Position numbers and translations under genes: made by a program. A model generated the notes under the pieces. That model ran no database searches. It had not been told where the DNA came from and worked only from the letters and a program-made list of their open reading frames with translations. A stretch of 64,000 bases of DNA from Streptomyces sp. NRRL F-5727 (GTDB lineage: Bacteria; Actinomycetota; Actinomycetes; Streptomycetales; Streptomycetaceae): positions 62,001 to 126,000 of the forward strand of contig NZ_JOGX01000013.1 of the NCBI RefSeq assembly GCF_000719555.1. Direction: 5' to 3'. Shown here one piece after another: positions 8,460 to 15,808 of this stretch (its first letter is position 1; each line of letters opens with the position of its first letter).

Positions 8460-8582
8460 ATGGGCGAGCCTCCCAGTAGCACTGGTGTCACCCCTCCCGA
8501 AAGCACCGGTTCCGATTCCGGCGACCGACATCGCGCGTTCCGTGCCCCGCTGACTGATCATGGGACGGAGGTGAACCGATGA
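8460..8582 (+). CDS. Possible 40-codon leader ORF overlapping the CNNM gene start
   Basis: An ATG at 8460 opens a 40-codon frame (beginning Met-Gly-Glu-Pro-Pro-Ser-Ser-Thr) whose TGA overlaps the ATG of the transporter gene in an ATGA arrangement, the same geometry that links the two transporter genes downstream. The product is Ser/Thr/Pro-rich and hydrophilic, with no recognisable domain. The region has no convincing Shine-Dalgarno directly before 8460, so translation is uncertain. If real it could couple translation of the transporter to a leader peptide. Confidence 0.3.
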   Translation: MGEPPSSTGVTPPESTGSDSGDRHRAFRAPLTDHGTEVNR

Positions 8583-9919
8583 CCGAAGTGCTTCTGCTCC
8601 TGGTGGCGCTGCTGCTCGCGCTCGCGTGCGGTGCGTTCGTGGCGGCGGAGTTCTCGCTGACCACCGTCGAGCGGGGCGAGCTCGAAGCGGCCGTCGAGCG
8701 CGGCGAGCGCGGCGCCGCCGGCGCCCTCAAGGCCGTCAAGTCGCTCACCTTCCAGCTCTCCGGCGCCCAGCTGGGCATCACCGTCACCAATCTGGTCGTC
8801 GGCATGCTCTCCGAGCCCTCCATCGCCGCGCTGATCAAGGGACCGGTCGAGGCGCTCGGGCTCTCCCCCTCGGTGGCCTCGTCGATCGCCCTGGTCCTCG
8901 GTACCGCCGTGTCCACCGTGGTCCTCATGGTGGTGGGCGAGCTGGTCCCCAAGAACTGGGCGATCTCACATCCGCTCGCCGTCGCCAAGGTCGTGGCGAC
9001 GCCACAGCGGGTGTTCACGGCCATGTTCAAGCCGCTGATCAGCCACCTCAACAACACGGCCAACCGGATCCTGCGCCGCCTGGGCATGGAGCCCACCGAG
9101 GAGCTGGCGTCCGCGCGCTCCCCCCAGGAGCTGGTGGCGCTCGCGCGCCACTCGGCGAAGGAGGGCGCCCTGGAGGCGGACACGGCCGAATTGTTCGTTC
9201 GCACACTGAACCTCGCGGAGCTCACCGCCGAGAACGTGATGACGCCGCGCGTGCAGGTGACCGCCCTGGAGGTGCAGGCCACCGCCGAGGACGTCGCCAA
9301 CGCCACGCGCGCCACCGGTCTCTCCCGCTTCCCCGTCTACCGGGGCAACCTGGACACGGTCGTGGGCATCGCGCACATCAAGGACGTGCTCGCCATACCG
9401 GCCGACGAGCGGCGGATGCGCCGTGTCGGCGACATCGCGCGCGAGCCGCTCCTCGTGCCCGAGACGCTGACCGTCGACAAGCTGCTCGACCGGCTGTCCG
9501 GGAAGCAGACGATGGCCGTCGTCATCGACGAGTACGGCGGCACGGCCGGCGTCGCGACGCTGGAGGACATCGTCGAGGAAGTCGTCGGCGAGGTGCGCGA
9601 CGAGCACGACCCGCACGAGACCCCCGACCTCGCCCGCGCCGGTGAGGACCAGGACGGCCGCCTGCTGTGGTCGGCCGACGGAGCCGCTCGTACCGACCAG
9701 TTGGAACGCATCGGCCTGAAGGTGCCGGACGGACCGTACGAGACCCTCGCAGGCGTCCTCGCGACCGAGCTGGGCCGGATCCCGGCCGTCGGCGACACCG
9801 TGGAACTGGGCGGCTGGCGCCTCGACGTCGCCGACGCCTCCGGGCGCCGCGCCGCGCGCGTCCTGCTGCACGCGCCGCTCCCCCAGGACGACGACGAGAC
9901 CGGGGAGGCGCGCCGATGA
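8579..9919 (+). CDS. CNNM/CorC (HlyC-type) family membrane transporter, long form
   Basis: This 446-residue protein has the complete architecture of the DUF21-CBS-CorC family: an N-terminal DUF21 membrane domain of about 140 residues (helices starting Leu-Leu-Leu-Leu-Val-Ala, Gly-Ile-Thr-Val-Thr-Asn-Leu-Val, Thr-Val-Val-Leu-Met-Val-Val-Gly-Glu-Leu-Val-Pro-Lys), a CBS pair around residues 215-335 (Val-Met-Thr-Pro-Arg at the start, Asp-Glu-Tyr-Gly-Gly-Thr-Ala-Gly near the end), and a C-terminal CorC_HlyC domain. Relatives mediate Mg2+ or other divalent-cation efflux, with the CBS pair binding nucleotide. The gene overlaps the next one by the four bases ATGA, so the two are translated together and may form a heteromer. 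Confidence 0.88.
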   Translation: MTEVLLLLVALLLALACGAFVAAEFSLTTVERGELEAAVERGERGAAGALKAVKSLTFQLSGAQLGITVTNLVVGMLSEPSIAALIKGPVEALGLSPSVASSIALVLGTAVSTVVLMVVGELVPKNWAISHPLAVAKVVATPQRVFTAMFKPLISHLNNTANRILRRLGMEPTEELASARSPQELVALARHSAKEGALEADTAELFVRTLNLAELTAENVMTPRVQVTALEVQATAEDVANATRATGLSRFPVYRGNLDTVVGIAHIKDVLAIPADERRMRRVGDIAREPLLVPETLTVDKLLDRLSGKQTMAVVIDEYGGTAGVATLEDIVEEVVGEVRDEHDPHETPDLARAGEDQDGRLLWSADGAARTDQLERIGLKVPDGPYETLAGVLATELGRIPAVGDTVELGGWRLDVADASGRRAARVLLHAPLPQDDDETGEARR

Positions 9920-10935
9920 CCGCGATCCAGTTGCTGATCGGCCTGCTCACGCTGGTCGTGAACGCCTTCTTCGTCGGCGCCGAGTTCGCCCTGATCTCGG
10001 TCCGGCGCAGCCAGATCGAACCCCTCGCGGAGGCCGGCGACCGCCGGGCCCGCAGCGTCGTCTGGGGTCTGGAACACGTCTCCGCGCTGCTCGCGGCGGC
10101 GCAGCTCGGCATCACGCTGTGCACCCTGGTGCTCGGCATCGTGGCCGAGCCGGCCATCGCGCACCTGCTGGAGCCCGTCTTCGACGCCGTCGGCGTGCCG
10201 CACGGCCTGGTCCACCCGATCTCGTTCGTGATCGCGCTGACCGTGGCCACGTATCTGCACATGCTCCTCGGCGAGATGGTGCCGAAGAACATCGCGCTCG
10301 CGGAGCCGACCCGGACCGCGCTGCTCCTCGGCCCGCCGCTGGTGACGCTGGCGCGCGCGCTGCGCCCGGTGATCTTCACCGTCAACGCCTTCGCGAACGC
10401 GCTGCTGAAGCTGATGCGGGTGGAGGCGAAGAACGAGGTGGCGGCGACGTTCTCGGACGACGAGCTGGCCCGGATGGTCACCGACGCGAGTGACGCCGGT
10501 CTGCTCGACGACCGCGCGACCGAGCGTCTGCACGACGCGCTGGAGCTGGGCCGCCGCCCGGTGCGCGACGTGGTCATGCCGGTCGAGAAGGTGATCTACG
10601 CGCAGGTGGGCACCACTCCGGAGGAGCTGGAGGCGCTGTCCGCCGAGTCGGGCTTCTCCCGCTTCCCCGTGGTGGACTCCGACCGCCGGATCCTGGGCTA
10701 CCTCCATGTGAAGGACGCCCTGGACATCACCCCGCGCGACCTTCCGCTCCCGGTGTCGGCGCTGCGGCCGATCGCCCGCGTGCGGGCGGCGACGCCGATG
10801 GACGACGTGCTGACGGCGATGCGCCGCAGCCGTACGCACCTGGCGGCCGTGCTCGACGACGACGGCAAGCTGGCCGGCCTGGTCACGATGGAGGACGTCC
10901 TCCGCGAACTGGTGGGGCGCCCGGCGGCGCCGTAG
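9916..10935 (+). CDS. CNNM/CorC family membrane transporter, short form
   Basis: A 339-residue paralogue of the preceding protein, with a DUF21 membrane domain (Phe-Phe-Val-Gly-Ala-Glu-Phe-Ala-Leu-Ile-Ser and Leu-Gly-Glu-Met-Val-Pro-Lys-Asn-Ile-Ala are both present) and a CBS pair, but it stops right after the second CBS motif and lacks the C-terminal CorC_HlyC domain. The ATG overlaps the TGA of the upstream gene. The long-plus-short pairing suggests a heterodimer in which only one subunit carries the regulatory C-terminal domain. A perfect 18-bp terminator hairpin follows 24 bases after the stop. Confidence 0.86.
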   Translation: MTAIQLLIGLLTLVVNAFFVGAEFALISVRRSQIEPLAEAGDRRARSVVWGLEHVSALLAAAQLGITLCTLVLGIVAEPAIAHLLEPVFDAVGVPHGLVHPISFVIALTVATYLHMLLGEMVPKNIALAEPTRTALLLGPPLVTLARALRPVIFTVNAFANALLKLMRVEAKNEVAATFSDDELARMVTDASDAGLLDDRATERLHDALELGRRPVRDVVMPVEKVIYAQVGTTPEELEALSAESGFSRFPVVDSDRRILGYLHVKDALDITPRDLPLPVSALRPIARVRAATPMDDVLTAMRRSRTHLAAVLDDDGKLAGLVTMEDVLRELVGRPAAP

Positions 10936-10959
10936 CCGCACGCGGCGACGTCACACATG

Positions 10960-10998
10960 GGGAAGGCCCCCGGGATCTGGGATCCCGGGGGCCTTCCC
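10960..10998. terminator. Bidirectional terminator, perfect 18-bp stem
   Basis: Arms 10960-10977 and 10981-10998 are perfectly complementary (GGGAAGGCCCCCGGGATC) around a 3-base loop. It sits between the stop of the short CNNM gene and that of the convergent MDMPI-family gene, so it probably serves both strands. No U-tract follows, as is usual in Streptomyces. Confidence 0.9.
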
Positions 10999-11022
10999 GT
11001 GTCCGTCGCGTGGTGCGCCCCG

Positions 11023-12102
11023 TCAGAGGGCGGACGCGGCGAGCCAGTCGTCGAGGAGGTCGCGGTCGCCTGTGTGGGTGAAGCGCGGGTCGTCGGGGGC
11101 GTACCGGCGATGCAGCAGGAGGAGCAGTTCGCCGGCGTCGGCCGTCACGCTCGCGGTGGGCTCGGCGCCGCCGCCCGTACCGCCCCTGCTCCAGGTGAAA
11201 CCGCCGCCGCCGAGCACCAGCGTCCAGACGGCGCCGCTGTCCCGTGCCGCCAGGCGGAGTACCGCGCCGTCGCGGTCGAGGTGGGCGAGCGGTTCGGCGA
11301 TCCACGGGATGTAGGGAGCCGTGGTGAGGAAGTGGTCGAGCGCGTCGGCCGCCGTGCCCGGGTCGAGCGGCCGGGCGGCGCCGGTGAGCGCGATCTCGGC
11401 GTCGGCGAGGTGGACGACCGTCTCGGCCAGGACATGGCGCGGGTAGTGCCGCACCGACGGGTCGGCACCCGGCGACCACACCGGCGCCGTGGGATCGGCC
11501 GCACGGGCGGCGGCGGTGAAGCCCTCGGCGCGGGCGGCGAACCAGCCCGGATACGAGGACGGCTCGACCGGCGGGTCCAGTGGCAGGTCCCCGGCGCGGA
11601 CGCGCGTGGCGGGGCGGGCGGTCACGAGGTGCTCGGCCCAGACGTGGACGGTGCCGAGGTGGCGGGTCAGGTCGCCGAGCGTCCAGCCGGGGCAGGTCGG
11701 CACGGGGGTGGCCGGGTCGGCGCCCCTGACGGTGTCCACGTACCGGCCCGCCCGCTCGGCGACGGTCTCGACGAGGGCGAGGTGCGCGTCCACATCGAGT
11801 CGGAGGCCGTGGCCGACGGGCTTCAGCAGGCCGTCGCGGGCGTCCGCGTCGAGCCGGAAGCGGGTGGAGACCCTGAGCAGGCCGTCGCGCCGCGGTCCCG
11901 GCGGCTCCCGGAGCGCGCCGGCGCGGAAGAGTCCGTCGAGGGTGCGCCGGTCGGCGTGGCCGAGTCCGGAGAGCGCGTGCCCGGTGTCTTCGAGCCACCG
12001 CGCGGCGGTGTCGGGGTCGAGGGTGTCCTCGTCGCTGGTCTCGACCGCCGTCACCAGCCCGGCCAGCGCCTCGGCCAGGGCGTGCAGGAGCGCGTCGCTC
12101 AT
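11023..12102 (-). CDS. Maleylpyruvate isomerase (MDMPI)-family protein with extra N-terminal domain
   Basis: A 359-residue protein. From about residue 125 it shows the mycothiol-dependent maleylpyruvate isomerase N-terminal (DinB-like four-helix) module, with Cys-Pro-Gly-Trp-Thr-Leu-Gly-Asp-Leu-Thr-Arg-His-Leu-Gly, the helix Thr-Val-His-Val-Trp-Ala-Glu-His-Leu, and a third His in Arg-His-Val-Leu-Ala-Glu-Thr-Val-Val-His-Leu-Ala-Asp, the usual three metal-contacting histidines. A C-terminal sterol-carrier-like part ends the chain. The first 110 residues are an additional helical region that I do not recognise. The ATG at 12102 has an excellent GGGAGGGGA site. Members use mycothiol in isomerase or transferase reactions; the substrate is unknown. 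Confidence 0.72.
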   Translation of the reverse strand: MSDALLHALAEALAGLVTAVETSDEDTLDPDTAARWLEDTGHALSGLGHADRRTLDGLFRAGALREPPGPRRDGLLRVSTRFRLDADARDGLLKPVGHGLRLDVDAHLALVETVAERAGRYVDTVRGADPATPVPTCPGWTLGDLTRHLGTVHVWAEHLVTARPATRVRAGDLPLDPPVEPSSYPGWFAARAEGFTAAARAADPTAPVWSPGADPSVRHYPRHVLAETVVHLADAEIALTGAARPLDPGTAADALDHFLTTAPYIPWIAEPLAHLDRDGAVLRLAARDSGAVWTLVLGGGGFTWSRGGTGGGAEPTASVTADAGELLLLLHRRYAPDDPRFTHTGDRDLLDDWLAASAL

Positions 12103-12166
12103 CGGATTTCCCCTCCCGGGTTCTCCACGGCACCCGCGCATACCGCACGGTATGATCGGCTCCGCC

Positions 12167-12949
12167 ATGGAGATCAATGCCACGTACAACAGTCTCGTCG
12201 CCGTCGGGGACAGCTTCACCGAGGGTATGTCGGACCTGAGGCCCGACGGTTCGTACCGGGGCTGGGCGGACGTCCTCGCGGGCCGGCTCGCCGCCCGCAC
12301 GCCCGGCTTCCGCTACGCCAACCTCGCGGTGCGCGGGAAGCTCATCGGACAGATCGTCGAGGAGCAAGTCGCCCTGGCCGCAGGGATGAAGGCCGACGTG
12401 GTCACCCTCGTCGGCGGCCTCAACGACACCCTCCGCCCCAAGGTCGACATGGTCCGCGTCAAGGACCTCCTGACCGAGGCCGTGGAACGCCTCACACCCT
12501 CCTGCGGGCAGCTGGTCCTGATGCGGAGCCCCGGCCGGAACGGTCCGGTCATGGAGCGCTTCCGCCCCCGGATGGAGGAGCTCTTCGCCCACATCGACGA
12601 GCTGGCCGGCCGGCACGGCGCGCTCGTGGTCGACCTGTACAGCGCTCCGGTCCTGGGCGACCCCCGGCTGTGGGACGTGGACCGGCTGCACCTCACCGCC
12701 GACGGGCACCGGCGGGTGGCGGAGGCCGTGTGGCAGACGCTGGGGCTCGCCGCCGAGAACGACTGGCGGGCGCCGCTCCCGGCCTCCGTACGTCCGGGCT
12801 GGATGGCGCGGCGCGCCGCGGACGCCCGGTTCGCCAGGGAACACCTCGGCCCGTGGATCGGCCGCCGGCTCACCGGCCGCTCGTCCGGCGACGGCCGCCC
12901 GGCGAAGCGGCCCGAGCTGCTGCCGTACGAGACGCGGTCCGAGGTCTGA
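12167..12949 (+). CDS. SGNH/GDSL hydrolase
   Basis: A 260-residue cytoplasmic esterase/lipase of the SGNH superfamily. Block I is Ala-Val-Gly-Asp-Ser-Phe-Thr-Glu-Gly with nucleophile S16; block II glycine is in Asn-Leu-Ala-Val-Arg-Gly; block III asparagine is in Gly-Gly-Leu-Asn-Asp; block V is Asp-Arg-Leu-His-Leu, giving the Asp and His of the triad. No signal peptide is present. After the catalytic core, about 60 residues rich in Arg and Gly (Arg-Arg-Leu-Thr-Gly-Arg-Ser-Ser-Gly-Asp-Gly-Arg) form a basic tail. The TATGAT hexamer at 12151-12156 lies 10 bases before this ATG; an in-frame ATG at 12152 lies inside that -10 element and is therefore unlikely. Confidence 0.83.
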   Translation: MEINATYNSLVAVGDSFTEGMSDLRPDGSYRGWADVLAGRLAARTPGFRYANLAVRGKLIGQIVEEQVALAAGMKADVVTLVGGLNDTLRPKVDMVRVKDLLTEAVERLTPSCGQLVLMRSPGRNGPVMERFRPRMEELFAHIDELAGRHGALVVDLYSAPVLGDPRLWDVDRLHLTADGHRRVAEAVWQTLGLAAENDWRAPLPASVRPGWMARRAADARFAREHLGPWIGRRLTGRSSGDGRPAKRPELLPYETRSEV

Positions 12950-13048
12950 GCCGGCGGCGGGCACCCACCACGTGACGTGGGTCTCGTAGCAAGCTCCAGC
13001 CGGGACCACGGCGCTGGCCTGCAGAAATCACCAGTAAACTCTGGACAC

Positions 13049-14491
13049 GTGACTGCTGCGACTGTGAAGCCCCGTATCCCCAACGTCCTGGCCGGCCGCT
13101 ACGCCTCCGCGGAGCTCGCCGTCCTCTGGTCCCCCGAGCAGAAGGTGAAGCTGGAGCGCCAGCTGTGGCTCGCCGTGCTGCGTGCCCAGAAGGACCTCGG
13201 GATCGAGGTTCCGGACGCGGCGATCGCCGACTACGAGCGCGTCCTCGACCAGGTCGACCTCGGCTCCATCGCCGAGCGCGAGAAGGTCACCCGGCACGAC
13301 GTGAAGGCGCGCATCGAGGAGTTCAACGCTCTCGCCGGCCATGAGCACGTGCACAAGGGCATGACCTCCCGCGACCTCACGGAGAACGTCGAGCAGCTCC
13401 AGATCCGCCTCTCGCTGGAGCTGGTCCGGGACCGTACGGTCGCCGTCCTGGCCCGCCTGGGCAAGCTGTCCGCCGAGTACGGCGAGCTGGTCATGGCTGG
13501 GCGGTCGCACAACGTCGCCGCGCAGGCCACCACCCTCGGCAAGCGCTTCGCGACCACCGCGGACGAGCTGCTCGTGGCGTACACCCGTCTGGAGGAGCTG
13601 CTCGGCCGCTACCCGCTGCGCGGCATCAAGGGCCCGGTGGGCACCGCCCAGGACATGCTCGACCTGCTCGGCGGCGACGCCGGCAAGCTCGCCGAGCTGG
13701 AGCAGCGGATCGCCGGTCACCTGGGCTTCGCGCACGCCTTCACCTCGGTCGGCCAGGTCTACCCGCGCTCGCTCGACTACGACGTGGTCACCGCGCTGGT
13801 GCAGCTCGCCGCCGGCCCGTCGTCGATCGCCAAGACGATCCGCCTGATGGCCGGCCACGAGCTGGTCACCGAGGGCTTCAAGCCCGGCCAGGTCGGCTCC
13901 TCCGCGATGCCGCACAAGATGAACACCCGCTCCTGCGAGCGCGTCAACGGCCTCATGGTCATCCTGCGCGGTTACGCGTCGATGACCGGCGAGCTGGCCG
14001 GCGACCAGTGGAACGAGGGCGACGTGTCCTGCTCCGTGGTCCGCCGCGTGGCGCTGCCGGACGCCTTCTTCGCGCTCGACGGCCTGCTGGAGACCTTCCT
14101 CACCGTGCTGGACGAGTTCGGCGCCTTCCCGGCCGTCGTCGCCCGCGAGCTCGACCGCTACCTGCCGTTCCTCGCCACCACCAAGGTCCTGATGGCCTCG
14201 GTCCGCGCGGGCGTGGGCCGCGAGCTCGCCCACGAGGCGATCAAGGAGAACGCAGTGGCGTCGGCCCTCGCCATGCGCGAGCAGGGCGTCGAGCGCAACG
14301 AACTGCTCGACAAGCTCGCCGCCGACGACCGCATCCCGCTGGACCGCGCGCAGCTCGACGAGCTGATGGCGGACAAGCTCTCCTTCACCGGCGCCGCCGC
14401 CGACCAGGTCGCCACCGTGGTGGCCCGGATCGAGGAGCTCGTCAAGCAGCACCCCGAGGCCGCCGCCTACACCCCCGGCGCGATCCTCTGA
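13049..14491 (+). CDS. purB: Adenylosuccinate lyase
   Basis: PurB cleaves SAICAR and adenylosuccinate, releasing fumarate, in purine synthesis. The 480-residue protein carries the fumarase/aspartase-superfamily signature Ser-Ser-Ala-Met-Pro-His-Lys-Met-Asn-Thr-Arg, the catalytic-site segments His-Lys-Gly-Met-Thr-Ser-Arg-Asp and Ala-Gly-Arg-Ser-His-Asn-Val-Ala-Ala-Gln-Ala-Thr-Thr, and full C-terminal helices. I start at GTG 13049: upstream in-frame codons encode an improbable extension, and a TAAACT -10 element ends 8 bases before the GTG with no ribosome site, so the message looks leaderless. The mug-like gene overlaps its stop codon, giving a two-gene operon. Confidence 0.93.
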   Translation: MTAATVKPRIPNVLAGRYASAELAVLWSPEQKVKLERQLWLAVLRAQKDLGIEVPDAAIADYERVLDQVDLGSIAEREKVTRHDVKARIEEFNALAGHEHVHKGMTSRDLTENVEQLQIRLSLELVRDRTVAVLARLGKLSAEYGELVMAGRSHNVAAQATTLGKRFATTADELLVAYTRLEELLGRYPLRGIKGPVGTAQDMLDLLGGDAGKLAELEQRIAGHLGFAHAFTSVGQVYPRSLDYDVVTALVQLAAGPSSIAKTIRLMAGHELVTEGFKPGQVGSSAMPHKMNTRSCERVNGLMVILRGYASMTGELAGDQWNEGDVSCSVVRRVALPDAFFALDGLLETFLTVLDEFGAFPAVVARELDRYLPFLATTKVLMASVRAGVGRELAHEAIKENAVASALAMREQGVERNELLDKLAADDRIPLDRAQLDELMADKLSFTGAAADQVATVVARIEELVKQHPEAAAYTPGAIL

Positions 14492-15051
14492 CCCGGACCC
14501 GCCGGTTCACCCGCGAGGAACTGGAGGCCGCCCGCGACCGCGTCGTCCCCGACGTGGCCGAGGGCGGCCTCGCCGTTCTCTTCTGCGGCATCAACCCGGG
14601 CCTGATGACCGCCGCGACCGGTCACCACTTCGCCCGCCCCGGCAACCGCTTCTGGCCGGTGCTCCATCTCTCCGGCTTCACGCCGCGCCTGCTGCGCCCC
14701 GACGAGCAGGACGAGTTGCTCTCGTACGGGCTCGGCATCACCAACGTCGCCGCCCGTCCGACCGCGCGCGCCGACGAACTGAGCCGCGAGGAGTACGTCG
14801 AGGGCGGCCGCATCCTCACCGAGAAGGTCCTGCGGCTGAAGCCCCACTGGCTCGCGGTCGTCGGCGTCACCGCGTACCGCACCGCCTTCGGCGAGCCGAA
14901 GGCCGCGATCGGCCCTCAGGAGCGGACCATCGGCACGACGCGGATCTGGGCCCTGCCCAATCCGAGCGGGCTCAACGCGCACTGGACGGCGCAGACGATG
15001 GCGGAGGAGTACGCGCGGCTGAGGCAGGTGGCCCGCCTGCCACCCGCATGA
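14488..15051 (+). CDS. mug: G/U mismatch-specific DNA glycosylase (Mug family)
   Basis: A 187-residue member of the MUG branch of the uracil-DNA glycosylase superfamily. Motif A is Phe-Cys-Gly-Ile-Asn-Pro-Gly-Leu with the catalytic-type Asn, the DNA-contact loop is Phe-Ala-Arg-Pro-Gly-Asn-Arg-Phe-Trp, and the second active-site loop is Leu-Pro-Asn-Pro-Ser-Gly-Leu-Asn. It removes uracil or etheno-cytosine opposite G. The start is odd: homology reaches back to Phe-Thr-Arg-Glu-Glu-Leu-Glu-Ala-Ala-Arg, yet no ATG or GTG precedes it in frame. The CTG at 14488 overlaps the purB stop as CTGA, which would mimic the usual ATGA coupling. A GTG at 14554 would remove 22 residues but keep motif A. Confidence 0.85.
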   Translation: MTRTRRFTREELEAARDRVVPDVAEGGLAVLFCGINPGLMTAATGHHFARPGNRFWPVLHLSGFTPRLLRPDEQDELLSYGLGITNVAARPTARADELSREEYVEGGRILTEKVLRLKPHWLAVVGVTAYRTAFGEPKAAIGPQERTIGTTRIWALPNPSGLNAHWTAQTMAEEYARLRQVARLPPA

Positions 15052-15083
15052 CCGCTCACGCCGCCGTCCTCCTCCTCGACGAC

Positions 15084-15129
<46 letters not shown>

Positions 15130-15150
15130 GGAACGATGGCGGAGGCTCCC

Positions 15151-15588
15151 TCACGGCGGATCCACGTCGGTGATGACGGCGAGGAGCTGGAACGGCAGCT
15201 CCTTGTCCCACTGCGAGACGCCCAGCCCGATCCATCTGCTGTCCACACGCCACAGCGTGAGGTCCGGTACGTGCGCGCACAGCACCGACCAGGGCTCCGG
15301 CAGCAGCTCCCCCTCCATGCTGCGATGGTGCAGCGACCACAGGCTCATGCGGTCCGGATCGCCCCAGCGCGCGGCGAGCAGGGCGGCGAGTCCGTCGCGC
15401 TCCGCTTCGTACTGTTCCTCGACCGCTTCCCGGCGGCTCCCGTCGTCCTCCCAGAAGTCCTCGCTGGTGGCCAGCGCGGCGACATGGAAGCCCGGCCCGC
15501 TGTCGAGGTGGCCGGCCCGCTCCGGCCGTGTCGGGAACTCCCTCGACCGCAGTAAGTCGAGGTCCGACAGAAGGCGTGTCGTGGTCAT
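15151..15588 (-). CDS. Hypothetical protein with a TTA codon (candidate bldA target)
   Basis: A 145-residue protein that I do not recognise: soluble, acidic, Trp-rich (for example Asp-Phe-Trp-Glu-Asp-Asp, Met-Ser-Leu-Trp-Ser-Leu and Leu-Thr-Leu-Trp-Arg-Val-Asp-Ser-Arg-Trp-Ile-Gly), with no signal peptide or membrane segment. Codon 12 is TTA (15553-15555 on the complement), the only in-frame TTA I noticed in any gene of the window. TTA needs the bldA tRNA, which in Streptomyces matures late, so the gene may be developmentally delayed. The ATG at 15588 lies 6 bases after a TTTACT hexamer with no ribosome site, so the mRNA is probably leaderless. Confidence 0.6.
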   Translation of the reverse strand: MTTTRLLSDLDLLRSREFPTRPERAGHLDSGPGFHVAALATSEDFWEDDGSRREAVEEQYEAERDGLAALLAARWGDPDRMSLWSLHHRSMEGELLPEPWSVLCAHVPDLTLWRVDSRWIGLGVSQWDKELPFQLLAVITDVDPP

Positions 15589-15808
15589 GTGCCCAGTAAA
15601 CCGCCCGGCACTGACAGTTGGCGCCACGTCAGCCGGCCCGAACGCGCGAACCGGCTGCGGCCCCGACTGCGGACCTGGGTCCGGCCCCGGGTGCGGACCC
15701 GGGTCTCGGCGCGGACACGGCCCGGACACGGCCGGGGGCGGCCCTCGCCGCCTCCGGAACCATTGAGTACCATCCGCCTGACACGGGCACGAGCTGGGAG
15801 GACACACT

